A model generated the notes under the pieces. That model made no database searches. It was given only the letters and a program-made list of their open reading frames with translations, and was not told the origin of the DNA. DNA of 64,000 bases. Source: Paracoccaceae bacterium. GTDB taxonomy: Bacteria > Pseudomonadota > Alphaproteobacteria > Rhodobacterales > Rhodobacteraceae. Made by a program: the position numbers and the translations under genes. Of the stretch, positions 55,769 to 64,000 are shown piece by piece. The stretch is from the NCBI GenBank assembly GCA_014872815.1, contig WKFK01000014.1, positions 372,001 to 436,000 on the forward strand, read 5' to 3'. Within the stretch, counting starts at the first letter, position 1. Every line of letters begins with the position of its first letter.

Positions 55769-56917
55769 CTATTTTCTACGCAAAATTGCTCCGAAGAATC
55801 CGTCACCGCCCTCGGACAACAAAAACTGGCGCTGCCAATCGGTCTCCCAAGAAGGATTGTTGTGCACGAAACGCTCAATCTGCATGGTGTTTTCTGCAGT
55901 CAAGACAGAGCAGGTTGCATAAACAAGCGTGCCTCCTGCCGCCACGAGACCTTGCGCTTTTTCCAAGATTTCAGCCTGAACACGCTCTAGTTCCGCGAGA
56001 TCCTCCGATGCAAATCGCCACTTGGCATCAGGCGTGCGCCTCCAAGTGCCACTTCCTGAACAGGGAACATCGCACAAGACCAAATCAAACGGGGCGCTTG
56101 CCTCTGAATTTCCTGCGATGGTCACCTTCGCTCCGGCACGCTTGGCACGCGCTGGCAAGTCTGACAGTCGTTGCGGATTGGCATCATGCGCAAAGTACTG
56201 CGCGTCGCAACGACCCGCCATGGCAAGCACCTTACCTCCCCCTCCAGCGCAGTAATCCATTACTTTCATACTCTTATCGAGCGACATCTCAGCAATAAGG
56301 GCCTGACTAGAGGCGTCCTGAAGCTCGACAACTCCGCCTGAGTACGCCGCGCTGTTTTTGATGCGACGAGCGCCCTCGGTCACTACCAATGCCGTGTCCA
56401 CCAAAGTCATTGGATGTGTTTCGATTTCGTCCTCTGCCAAGAGGTGCTGCGCCTGTTCCAGCGTGGCCTTACGCAAGTTGACTCTCAAGATCACAGGCGC
56501 ACGCTTGGTCAGCGCTGACAAAGTATCGTGAAAGGCTTCCCCCAAACTATCGCGCAAGGGCTCTATCAGCCATTCTGGCACATCAAGTGGTACCTTCCCT
56601 TCTGGCACGGTGCGTTCCTGCCCATCTAGAGGCGCTGGAGCATACCCCTCTCCCGTAAAGACCGCATTCAAATCGGCTCCGTCTTGTCGCAGCACGCCTA
56701 TCATCAGCCCACGCCCAGTCAGGCTGCCTCCAAGGAACGCGGCAGAATTGCGCCGACGCAACGCGTCAAAAACGTGATCTCGAATTCCTGCCCGATCTTT
56801 TGAACCGGCAAAGCGGCTTTGCCGCGCCCAACGCGTTAACGCCTTTTCTGCCGCCATCCCTTGGAGGACCTGATCCAGAATTTCGATGGCTGCCTGTACG
56901 CGTGCCTGTGGTGTCAT
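55769..56917 (-). CDS. RsmB/NOP-family RNA cytosine-C5 methyltransferase
   Basis: The 382-residue enzyme has an N-terminal NusB-like domain (QARVQAAIEILDQVLQG) and a SAM-dependent catalytic domain with motif I DYCAGGGGKVLAMAG, the PCSGSGTWRR motif and the catalytic Cys in YATCSVL. It should make m5C in rRNA (RsmB at position 967 in E. coli) or another RNA. It ends about 80 bp before the cckA start on the same strand. Confidence 0.92.
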   Translation of the reverse strand: MTPQARVQAAIEILDQVLQGMAAEKALTRWARQSRFAGSKDRAGIRDHVFDALRRRNSAAFLGGSLTGRGLMIGVLRQDGADLNAVFTGEGYAPAPLDGQERTVPEGKVPLDVPEWLIEPLRDSLGEAFHDTLSALTKRAPVILRVNLRKATLEQAQHLLAEDEIETHPMTLVDTALVVTEGARRIKNSAAYSGGVVELQDASSQALIAEMSLDKSMKVMDYCAGGGGKVLAMAGRCDAQYFAHDANPQRLSDLPARAKRAGAKVTIAGNSEASAPFDLVLCDVPCSGSGTWRRTPDAKWRFASEDLAELERVQAEILEKAQGLVAAGGTLVYATCSVLTAENTMQIERFVHNNPSWETDWQRQFLLSEGGDGFFGAILRRK

Positions 56918-57197
56918 GCGTTAATCCAACTCAAATTGCGCCACGTGAAGCGCGGTTTCGCGCCAGCGTTAATGGTGCGCCTGCTCAACATCAAGACTCA
57001 CACACCTCGCAGACGTACCCGCTGTGATTAAATTTTAAGCGCAAAACAATCATTAAGTGAGTAAGGCGACCGCCCTATCTCGCGCAGGGCGCAAAGAGAT
57101 ACAGACCCTAAAAAATATGCCTCACGCATAAGAGTTCATTAAACTCGCTCAATCTAGGTCAACAGGTGAAACGCCAACAACCAGCGAGCAGACTGCC
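56918..57197. other. Divergent spacer before the chemoreceptor
   Basis: This 280-bp region between the methyltransferase and the chemoreceptor gene holds no gene I can support. It has an AT-rich core around 57020-57060 and 57100-57140 that may carry promoters. No full CtrA site (TTAA-N7-TTAA) is present in it. Confidence 0.5.
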
Positions 57198-59120
57198 ATG
57201 CCAGCCCTCCTGACTAAAATCTCTACACGGATAAGCGCGATTGCCATTGTGGCGCTCTTGCTTGCCATTGCTCTGACACTTTTGCTGCAAAACCACATGC
57301 GCAATACTGTCGAGAGCATGTACAACACGAAACTTCTGGAGATCACCGAGACCGCGACAAGCTTGCTCGTGAACCTGGAGAAAGGTGTACAAGACGGCAC
57401 CTACACGCCGGAAGAAGCGCGGGCCTTGGGACGAGAGCAACTTGAAGCCCTGTCCTATGGCGACAACGGCTACATGTTTGCTTTCGACACCGATTACATC
57501 ATGACGGCGCACCCGTTCCGGCCTCAATGGATCGGGCATAGTCAGGCAGATCTGGAGGACCCTAATGGCCTTAAAATCTTCCAGGAGATGCGCAAAGTCG
57601 CTCTTGAAAATGGCAGCGGCACTTTAATCTACCACTTCCAAAAGCCCGACAGCGAGCTGCAAGAGGCAAAAATTGGTTTCGCCTACCACTACGAGCCATG
57701 GAACTGGATTGTAGGCACAGGCGCGTACCTATCTGACATCGAAGCCGAAATGGCTAAAATCCGCAACAAAGCACTGACCATTTTGGGAGGGATTCTTGTT
57801 GTCCTATCTTTGGTGGCCTTTTTCATCATTCGCAGTGTAACCGGCCCAATGGGGGCATTGCGGACCCGCATGGCCGATTTGGCTGACGGAGACACCGAAG
57901 CGGAAATTCCCTTTACGCAAGCCCAGAACGAACTGGGCGACATGGCCCGAACCCTGGACGTGTTCCGCGCAGCCCTGTTGCGTCAGCGCGAGCTAGAGGT
58001 CAGCCAGAAAGAAGCCGCAGCGGTCCAATCCGAAGTGGTTGAGACACTGTCCAATCACCTATCTGACCTTTCGGCAGGCGACCTAACAGCTCAAATCAAG
58101 GTCGCTTTCCCCGAGGAGTATGAAAAGCTGCGTTCCGACTTTAACGCTTCGATCACAAATCTTAGCTCCACAGTCACCGATGTCGTCGAAGCGTCCCAGT
58201 CGATTCACAATGGTGCGTCTGAAATCAGCCAGGCGTCTGACGACCTTTCCAAACGAACAGAGAGCCAGGCCGCCACTTTGGAAGAAACGGCCGCCGCGCT
58301 AGACGATCTGACGCGCTCGGTCAAGGCTGCCGCCGATGGCGCGCGCGGCGTGGAAAGCACCATGCAGACCGCAAAAACCGAAGCCGAGGAAAGCGGCGAA
58401 GTTGTACGCAATGCTGTCTCCGCTATGACCGAGATCGAGCAAAGCTCGACCCATATCTCTCAGATCATTTCCGTGATCGACGATATCGCCTTCCAGACCA
58501 ACCTTTTGGCCCTAAACGCCGGTGTCGAAGCCGCTCGCGCAGGTGATGCGGGTCGCGGCTTTGCGGTTGTCGCTTCCGAGGTGCGCAAACTGGCGCACTC
58601 CTCTTCCGAAGCCGCAAACGAAATCAAAGAACTGATCACCAAATCGTCGGAGCAGGTTGAGCGTGGTGTAAGCCTTGTCGGGCAGACCGGCGACGCACTA
58701 AGCGTTATTGTTGACCGTGTGGTGCACATCTCTGGCATGGTCTCCTCCATCGCCGACGGCGCCACCGAACAGTCGCAAAGTCTGGCAGAAATCAACGCCG
58801 GCGTGATGCAGCTGGATCAGGTGACACAGAAAAACGCCGCCATGGTAGAGGAATCCACCGCCGCGACGCACCTGCTGAAATCCGATGCTGTTGGCCTGGC
58901 CAACATGGTTGGCCACTTCAAGCTGGACGGAAAAGCCAAAGCGAGCAAACCGGCGGCGCCTGCGAAGGTGACCGAAACCGATTGGCAGGAAGACAAACAG
59001 GCGGATCAGCCTAAGGCCAAACCAGCTGCTAAGAAACCAGAGACTCCAAAGCCAGCTCCAGCCGCCCCAAGCTTCAGCTCAAACGGCAACGCCGCTGAGG
59101 AAACCTGGACGGATTTCTAA
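57198..59120 (+). CDS. Methyl-accepting chemotaxis protein with sCache sensor
   Basis: The 640-residue receptor has a transmembrane segment at about 10-30, a periplasmic single-Cache domain (about 35-190, [19 protein letters not shown]), a second segment near 193-213, a HAMP domain and a cytoplasmic signalling domain with the hairpin tip [24 protein letters not shown]. After a Pro/Lys/Ala-rich tail it ends in TWTDF, similar to CheR-docking pentapeptides such as NWETF. Such Cache domains often bind small carboxylates or amino acids. The ligand is unknown. Confidence 0.95.
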   Translation: MPALLTKISTRISAIAIVALLLAIALTLLLQNHMRNTVESMYNTKLLEITETATSLLVNLEKGVQDGTYTPEEARALGREQLEALSYGDNGYMFAFDTDYIMTAHPFRPQWIGHSQADLEDPNGLKIFQEMRKVALENGSGTLIYHFQKPDSELQEAKIGFAYHYEPWNWIVGTGAYLSDIEAEMAKIRNKALTILGGILVVLSLVAFFIIRSVTGPMGALRTRMADLADGDTEAEIPFTQAQNELGDMARTLDVFRAALLRQRELEVSQKEAAAVQSEVVETLSNHLSDLSAGDLTAQIKVAFPEEYEKLRSDFNASITNLSSTVTDVVEASQSIHNGASEISQASDDLSKRTESQAATLEETAAALDDLTRSVKAAADGARGVESTMQTAKTEAEESGEVVRNAVSAMTEIEQSSTHISQIISVIDDIAFQTNLLALNAGVEAARAGDAGRGFAVVASEVRKLAHSSSEAANEIKELITKSSEQVERGVSLVGQTGDALSVIVDRVVHISGMVSSIADGATEQSQSLAEINAGVMQLDQVTQKNAAMVEESTAATHLLKSDAVGLANMVGHFKLDGKAKASKPAAPAKVTETDWQEDKQADQPKAKPAAKKPETPKPAPAAPSFSSNGNAAEETWTDF

Positions 59121-59147
59121 ACGTTCCCTCTGGAAAACAAACAAAAT

Positions 59148-59180
59148 GGCTGAACCCACAAAGGTTCAGCCCTTTCTTTT
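59148..59180 (+). terminator. Intrinsic terminator after the chemoreceptor
   Basis: GGCTGAACC (59148-59156) and GGTTCAGCC (59163-59171) form a perfect 9-bp stem followed by CTTTCTTTT. It sits between the convergent chemoreceptor and guaB genes. Confidence 0.8.
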
Positions 59181-59213
59181 TACGTCACGCAAACAGCGCT
59201 TCTAGCAGCAGTT

Positions 59214-60731
<1,518 letters not shown>

Positions 60732-60818
60732 CTATTTTCGGCGCAACAAGCTTGATCACCAAAATAATGGCTGCAAGACTGCCCCCGGCCCATCATTAAG
60801 TGAGAAAGGACCAACGCA

Positions 60819-61223
60819 ATGCTTCGGAGACAGTTCACATTTGGTGCTTTAGCGCTTCTAGCTGGGGCGACGTCTGCGCAGGCGGCACAAGTTCCAGCGC
60901 CGCGTAGCGGCCAAGGGCTCATTATGTTTTACAGGCCACGTCGAGCGATGGCAGCAGCTATCCGTTTCGACGTCAATTCATCCAGCGGGCCTGTTGGCAA
61001 TCTCTCAAACGGCTCGGTGATTGCATTTCACGCGCCCCCCGGCAATTACGCGTTCTCCGTATCCACGCCTTCGGTGGCTGGCTCCAATTCAATCACAGTG
61101 GACCTTCAAGCGGGCCAAACTGCTTTTGTCCGCGCAGACATGCGGGCCGGTTGGCCTGCTGGTCGCGGTAAGTTCATCCGCATGCCAGATGATCAAGCCC
61201 GAGCTGAGATCGCAAAAATCTAG
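60819..61223 (+). CDS. Small exported protein, DUF2846-like
   Basis: The 134-residue protein has a signal peptide (RRQFTFGALALLAGATSAQA) and a short beta-rich domain: GQGLIMFYRPRRAMAAAIRFDV, GNLSNGSVIAF, PPGNYAFSVSTP. This pattern resembles DUF2846 envelope proteins, but there is no lipobox Cys. It is about 156 bp from divergent guaB. The next gene follows after 120 bp. Function is unknown. Confidence 0.78.
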   Translation: MLRRQFTFGALALLAGATSAQAAQVPAPRSGQGLIMFYRPRRAMAAAIRFDVNSSSGPVGNLSNGSVIAFHAPPGNYAFSVSTPSVAGSNSITVDLQAGQTAFVRADMRAGWPAGRGKFIRMPDDQARAEIAKI

Positions 61224-61343
61224 CGCAACCAACTATAAGGCCCTGGAATGCCGCCAAGCGACATTCATTTGCCGCTCCTTGCCTTTCTTGCCCAAACACG
61301 GCAGCTATGCTGCGAGCCAGCGAACAGACTTGAGGCCTTCTCG

Positions 61344-63389
61344 ATGAGCAGCGATCCACTCGTAGTTTTCACACCTTCCGGCAAACGTGGCCACTTCGCG
61401 GTTGGCACGCCTATCCTGACAGCCGCGCGCCAACTCGGCGTGGACCTCGACAGTGTGTGCGGTGGTCGCGGCGTGTGCTCCAAATGCCAAATCACCCCGT
61501 CCTACGGCGAATTCCCCAAACACGGCGTGACAGTTTCTGAGAACGCCTTGTCGGAATGGAACGCTGTCGAGCAACGCTACGATGACAAACGCGGCCTACG
61601 CAAAGGCCGCCGCCTCGGATGCCAGGCCACCGTGCAGGGCGACATCGTGATCGATGTGCCGCCAGAAAGCCAAGTGCACAAACAGGTGGTGCGCAAACGC
61701 GCCGAAGTGCGAGACATCACCCTGAACCCCTCTGTGCATTTGACCTACGTAGAGGTCGAAAAACCTGACATGCACAAACCGTCCGGCGATCTGGAACGTT
61801 TGCTGACCGCGCTCAAAGTCGCCACAGGCCATGCAGAAATCTCGGTGGACACTCACCTCCTGCGCCCGCTGCAGCCGATCCTGCGCAAAGGCAACTGGTC
61901 CGTGACGGCTGCCATCCACCAAGACCATACCGGCGCCCCGCCCCGCCTAGTCGCCCTCTGGCCCGGCTACTTCGAAGGGCCAGTCTACGGCCTCGCCGTC
62001 GACTTGGGCTCTACCACCATCGCTGGCCACCTCTGTGATCTGACCTCGGGCGACGTGGTCGCCTCCTCGGGCCTGATGAACCCGCAAATCCGCTTTGGCG
62101 AAGACCTCATGAGCCGCGTCAGCTACGCAATGATGAACGATGGCGGCGATCTCGAAATGACCGTGGCCGTTCGCGACGGCCTAAATCAACTCGTGACCGA
62201 CATCGCCAAAGAGGCCGACATCGCCCCGACACAAATCCTTGACGCCGTCTTTGTGATGAACCCGGTGATGCACCACCTATTCCTTCGCATCGACCCGTTT
62301 GAACTTGGCCAAGCCCCCTTCGCACTGGCAATGTCTGACGCCCTCTCCCTGCCCGCATCCGAGCTTGGCCTCAACATCGCCCCGGGCACCCGTGCCTACC
62401 TGCTGCCCTGCATCGCCGGTCACGTCGGCGCAGATGCCGCTGGTGTGGCGCTCTCAGAAGCCCCTGACAAATCCGAAGACCTCGCCTTGGTCGTCGACGT
62501 GGGCACCAACGCTGAAATCTTGCTGGGCGACAAAAACGGCGTGCTGGCGTGTTCCTCCCCAACAGGCCCCGCCTTTGAAGGCGCGCAGATCAGCGCGGGC
62601 CAACGCGCCGCGCCTGGCGCCATTGAACGTGTGGAAATTGATCCCGTCACCAAAGAGCCACGCTTCCGCGTGATCGGCTGTGACCTGTGGTCGGATGACG
62701 ACGGTTTCCCGGCCGCGATCGCCGCAACCGGCATCACTGGCATTTGCGGGTCGGGCATCATCGAAGTCATCGCAGAAATGCGCCTCGCGGGCATCGTCGA
62801 CGCCTCTGGCCTGATTGGCTCTGCCGAACAAACTGGTACCACCCGCTGCTTTGCCGACGGCCGCACCAATTCTTACATGCTCTGGGAAGGTGACGCCGAC
62901 CAAAAACCAATCACCGTCACCAACGCCGACATCCGTGCCATCCAGATGGCCAAGGCCGCGCTCTATTCCGGTGCGCGTCTACTGATGGACAAACGCGGCG
63001 TGGATCAGGTCGACCGTGTGGTGCTGGCGGGCGCCTTTGGCGCGCATATTTCCGCCAAACACGCCATGGTTCTGGGCATGATCCCGGATTGCCCCCTCGA
63101 CAAGGTCACCTCCGCCGGCAACGCCGCCGGCACAGGCGCCCGCATCGCACTTCTGAACAAGGACGCCCGCAGTGAAATCGAAACCCTCGTGCGCAAAATC
63201 GAGAAAATCGAAACCGCCGTGGAGCCGCGCTTTCAGGAGCATTTCGTGAACGCCTCCGCCCTGCCTAACTCCGCCGATCCGTTCCCGATCCTGCGCGGTG
63301 TGGTCGACATGCCCGAGGTTTCGTTCAACACCGGTGGCAGCGGAGACGAAGCCGCTGGTGGACGTCGTCGGCGCCGTCGTCGTGGGTAG
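61344..63389 (+). CDS. Ferredoxin-ASKHA domain protein (corrinoid-activator-like)
   Basis: The 681-residue protein has an N-terminal [2Fe-2S] domain with cysteines C39, C45, C48 and C93, then an ASKHA (actin/sugar kinase-like) domain including VDLGSTTIAGHLCDL and VVDVGTNAEILLGDK, then a DUF4445-type C-terminal region. Relatives (RACo, RamA) reduce the cobalt of corrinoid methyltransferases back to Co(I) using ATP. A corrinoid protein or methyltransferase gene is not in this window. The C-terminus ends in seven Arg residues before Gly. Start at ATG 61344. Confidence 0.85.
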   Translation: MSSDPLVVFTPSGKRGHFAVGTPILTAARQLGVDLDSVCGGRGVCSKCQITPSYGEFPKHGVTVSENALSEWNAVEQRYDDKRGLRKGRRLGCQATVQGDIVIDVPPESQVHKQVVRKRAEVRDITLNPSVHLTYVEVEKPDMHKPSGDLERLLTALKVATGHAEISVDTHLLRPLQPILRKGNWSVTAAIHQDHTGAPPRLVALWPGYFEGPVYGLAVDLGSTTIAGHLCDLTSGDVVASSGLMNPQIRFGEDLMSRVSYAMMNDGGDLEMTVAVRDGLNQLVTDIAKEADIAPTQILDAVFVMNPVMHHLFLRIDPFELGQAPFALAMSDALSLPASELGLNIAPGTRAYLLPCIAGHVGADAAGVALSEAPDKSEDLALVVDVGTNAEILLGDKNGVLACSSPTGPAFEGAQISAGQRAAPGAIERVEIDPVTKEPRFRVIGCDLWSDDDGFPAAIAATGITGICGSGIIEVIAEMRLAGIVDASGLIGSAEQTGTTRCFADGRTNSYMLWEGDADQKPITVTNADIRAIQMAKAALYSGARLLMDKRGVDQVDRVVLAGAFGAHISAKHAMVLGMIPDCPLDKVTSAGNAAGTGARIALLNKDARSEIETLVRKIEKIETAVEPRFQEHFVNASALPNSADPFPILRGVVDMPEVSFNTGGSGDEAAGGRRRRRRRG

Positions 63390-63439
63390 GCAAATCCCGC
63401 TTGACCCTCCCGCAGCGCTGTCCTACCAACAGGCGTGCT

Positions 63440-63513
63440 GCGGGTATGGTGAAAAGGTATCACACGAGCTTCCCAAGCTCTTGTTACGGGTTCGATTCCC
63501 GTTACCCGCTCCA
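63440..63513 (+). tRNA. tRNA-Gly (anticodon CCC)
   Basis: A 74-nt cloverleaf: acceptor GCGGGTA/TACCCGC, D-arm GTGA/TCAC, anticodon stem CGAGC/GCTCT with loop TTCCCAA, T-arm ACGGG/CCCGT with TTCGATT, discriminator T and encoded CCA. The anticodon CCC reads GGG. The top pair of the anticodon stem is a C-U mismatch (27-43). It lies 50 bp after the ASKHA protein gene. Confidence 0.95.
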
Positions 63514-63545
63514 TAAAAACAATCACTTAAGATAAACACCTAAGG

Positions 63546-63576
63546 TAAAACGCCGCATCCCATTGGAACGCGGCGC
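63546..63576 (-). terminator. Intrinsic terminator after pgi
   Basis: On minus, CGCCGC (plus 63570-63575 reversed) and GCGGCG (plus 63551-63556 reversed) form a stem followed by TTTTA. It is 24 bp past the pgi stop. Confidence 0.65.
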
Positions 63577-63599
63577 TGTAAACTTAGCTTTGATTGCGC

Positions 63600-64000
63600 T
63601 TACTCACGCATGCCCAGAATGTGGTCAAGCAACGCTAAAGTCGACGCGCTAGAGCCCGCCGGAGCACCTTTGCCTTCCATCGCGGGCACGAGGCCATTGG
63701 CCAGCTCCTTGCCAAGCTCCACGCCCCATTGGTCATAAGAGTTGATGCCGTAGATCACGCCCTCAACGAACACACGATGCTCATACATCGCCACAATCTG
63801 CCCCAGCACATAGGGCGTCAGGCTTGGATAGACCAAGGTGGTCGACGGACGGTTGCCTTCAAACACCCGGTGTTTAGCCAGTTGATCCAGTTTCGCACCG
63901 GACACGCCTTTGGCTTCCAGCTGCGCCCGCGCTTCAGCTTCCGTCCGCCCCTTCAACAAAGCTTCCGACTGCGCCAGGCAATTGGCGACCAAAGCCCTAT
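63600..64000 (-). CDS. pgi: Glucose-6-phosphate isomerase, C-terminal part (cut by window edge)
   Basis: The 133-residue fragment is open to the window end and reads [17 protein letters not shown] near its start, matching the late Pgi segment. It contains [15 protein letters not shown], the [33 protein letters not shown] signature and the usual end. Pgi interconverts glucose 6-phosphate and fructose 6-phosphate. The 5' part lies beyond 64000. The terminator at 63546-63576 follows it. Confidence 0.95.
   Translation of the reverse strand, partial: RALVANCLAQSEALLKGRTEAEARAQLEAKGVSGAKLDQLAKHRVFEGNRPSTTLVYPSLTPYVLGQIVAMYEHRVFVEGVIYGINSYDQWGVELGKELANGLVPAMEGKGAPAGSSASTLALLDHILGMRE

Overview
The window looks like a chromosomal segment of a marine alphaproteobacterium of the Rhodobacteraceae/Roseobacter group. 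The evidence is a paa cluster with a TetR repressor, a mixed iscR-iscS-suf operon preceded by Iron-Rhodo-box-like operators, an IscR with a single cysteine, a CckA hybrid kinase with a CtrA-type site, a GTTC-N7-GTTC SOS box before recA, and a Fur/Mur-type regulator. I see no prophage, insertion sequence, CRISPR array or rRNA. The species cannot be named from this sequence.

Layout. 0.1-6.5 kb: periplasmic nitrate reductase operon napFDAGHBC (minus strand) with a terminator at its end and an FNR-like box before it. 6.9-17.4 kb: phenylacetate catabolism, with paaJ-paaABCDE on plus, then paaI-paaK-paaR on minus, then paaZ on plus. Two related operator-like sequences sit before paaJ and between paaI and paaZ. 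Two near-identical small exported proteins of unknown function lie inside this cluster, and a 12-bp inverted repeat made of two consensus DnaA boxes separates them. 17.5-24.2 kb: mnmH and a SelD-flavoprotein fusion (convergent, overlapping), a nucleoside hydrolase, SelO, and an endonuclease/exonuclease/phosphatase protein. 24.3-26.4 kb: PhzF-like isomerase, Fur/Mur regulator, MobA/MocA-like nucleotidyltransferase. 26.4-30.0 kb: one large protein joining a glycoside-hydrolase-like domain to four RTX modules.

30.5-38.3 kb: tRNA-Arg(CCG) and the Fe-S assembly operon iscR-iscS-sufB-(67-aa membrane protein)-sufC-sufD-(two YIP1-like membrane proteins)-sufS, all minus. 38.5-42.3 kb: a three-gene plus-strand operon (alpha/beta hydrolase, 80-aa protein, HD hydrolase) facing an overlapping pair of phospholipase A2-like and glycerophosphodiesterase genes. 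42.5-48.1 kb: icd, YitT-like, SMR efflux, typA, class II amidotransferase, DUF1330 protein. 48.2-55.7 kb: alaS, MOSC protein, recA, sulfotransferase-like protein, cckA. 55.8-64.0 kb: RsmB-like methyltransferase, chemoreceptor, guaB, a small exported protein, a ferredoxin-ASKHA corrinoid-activator-like protein, tRNA-Gly(CCC) and the 3' part of pgi cut by the window edge.

How the parts work together. Nap supplies periplasmic nitrate reduction from the quinol pool. The Paa genes activate phenylacetate to its CoA ester, epoxidise it, open the ring and begin beta-oxidation; paaF, paaG and paaH are not in the window. MnmH with SelD points to selenium use in tRNA wobble bases; selA and selB are not visible here. 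The iscR/suf operon is a complete scaffold-type Fe-S assembly unit with unexplained membrane proteins embedded in it. Several regulatory sites (FNR-like, PaaR-like, IscR/Iron-Rhodo, LexA, CtrA, DnaA boxes) can be read directly, but all binding assignments are inferences.
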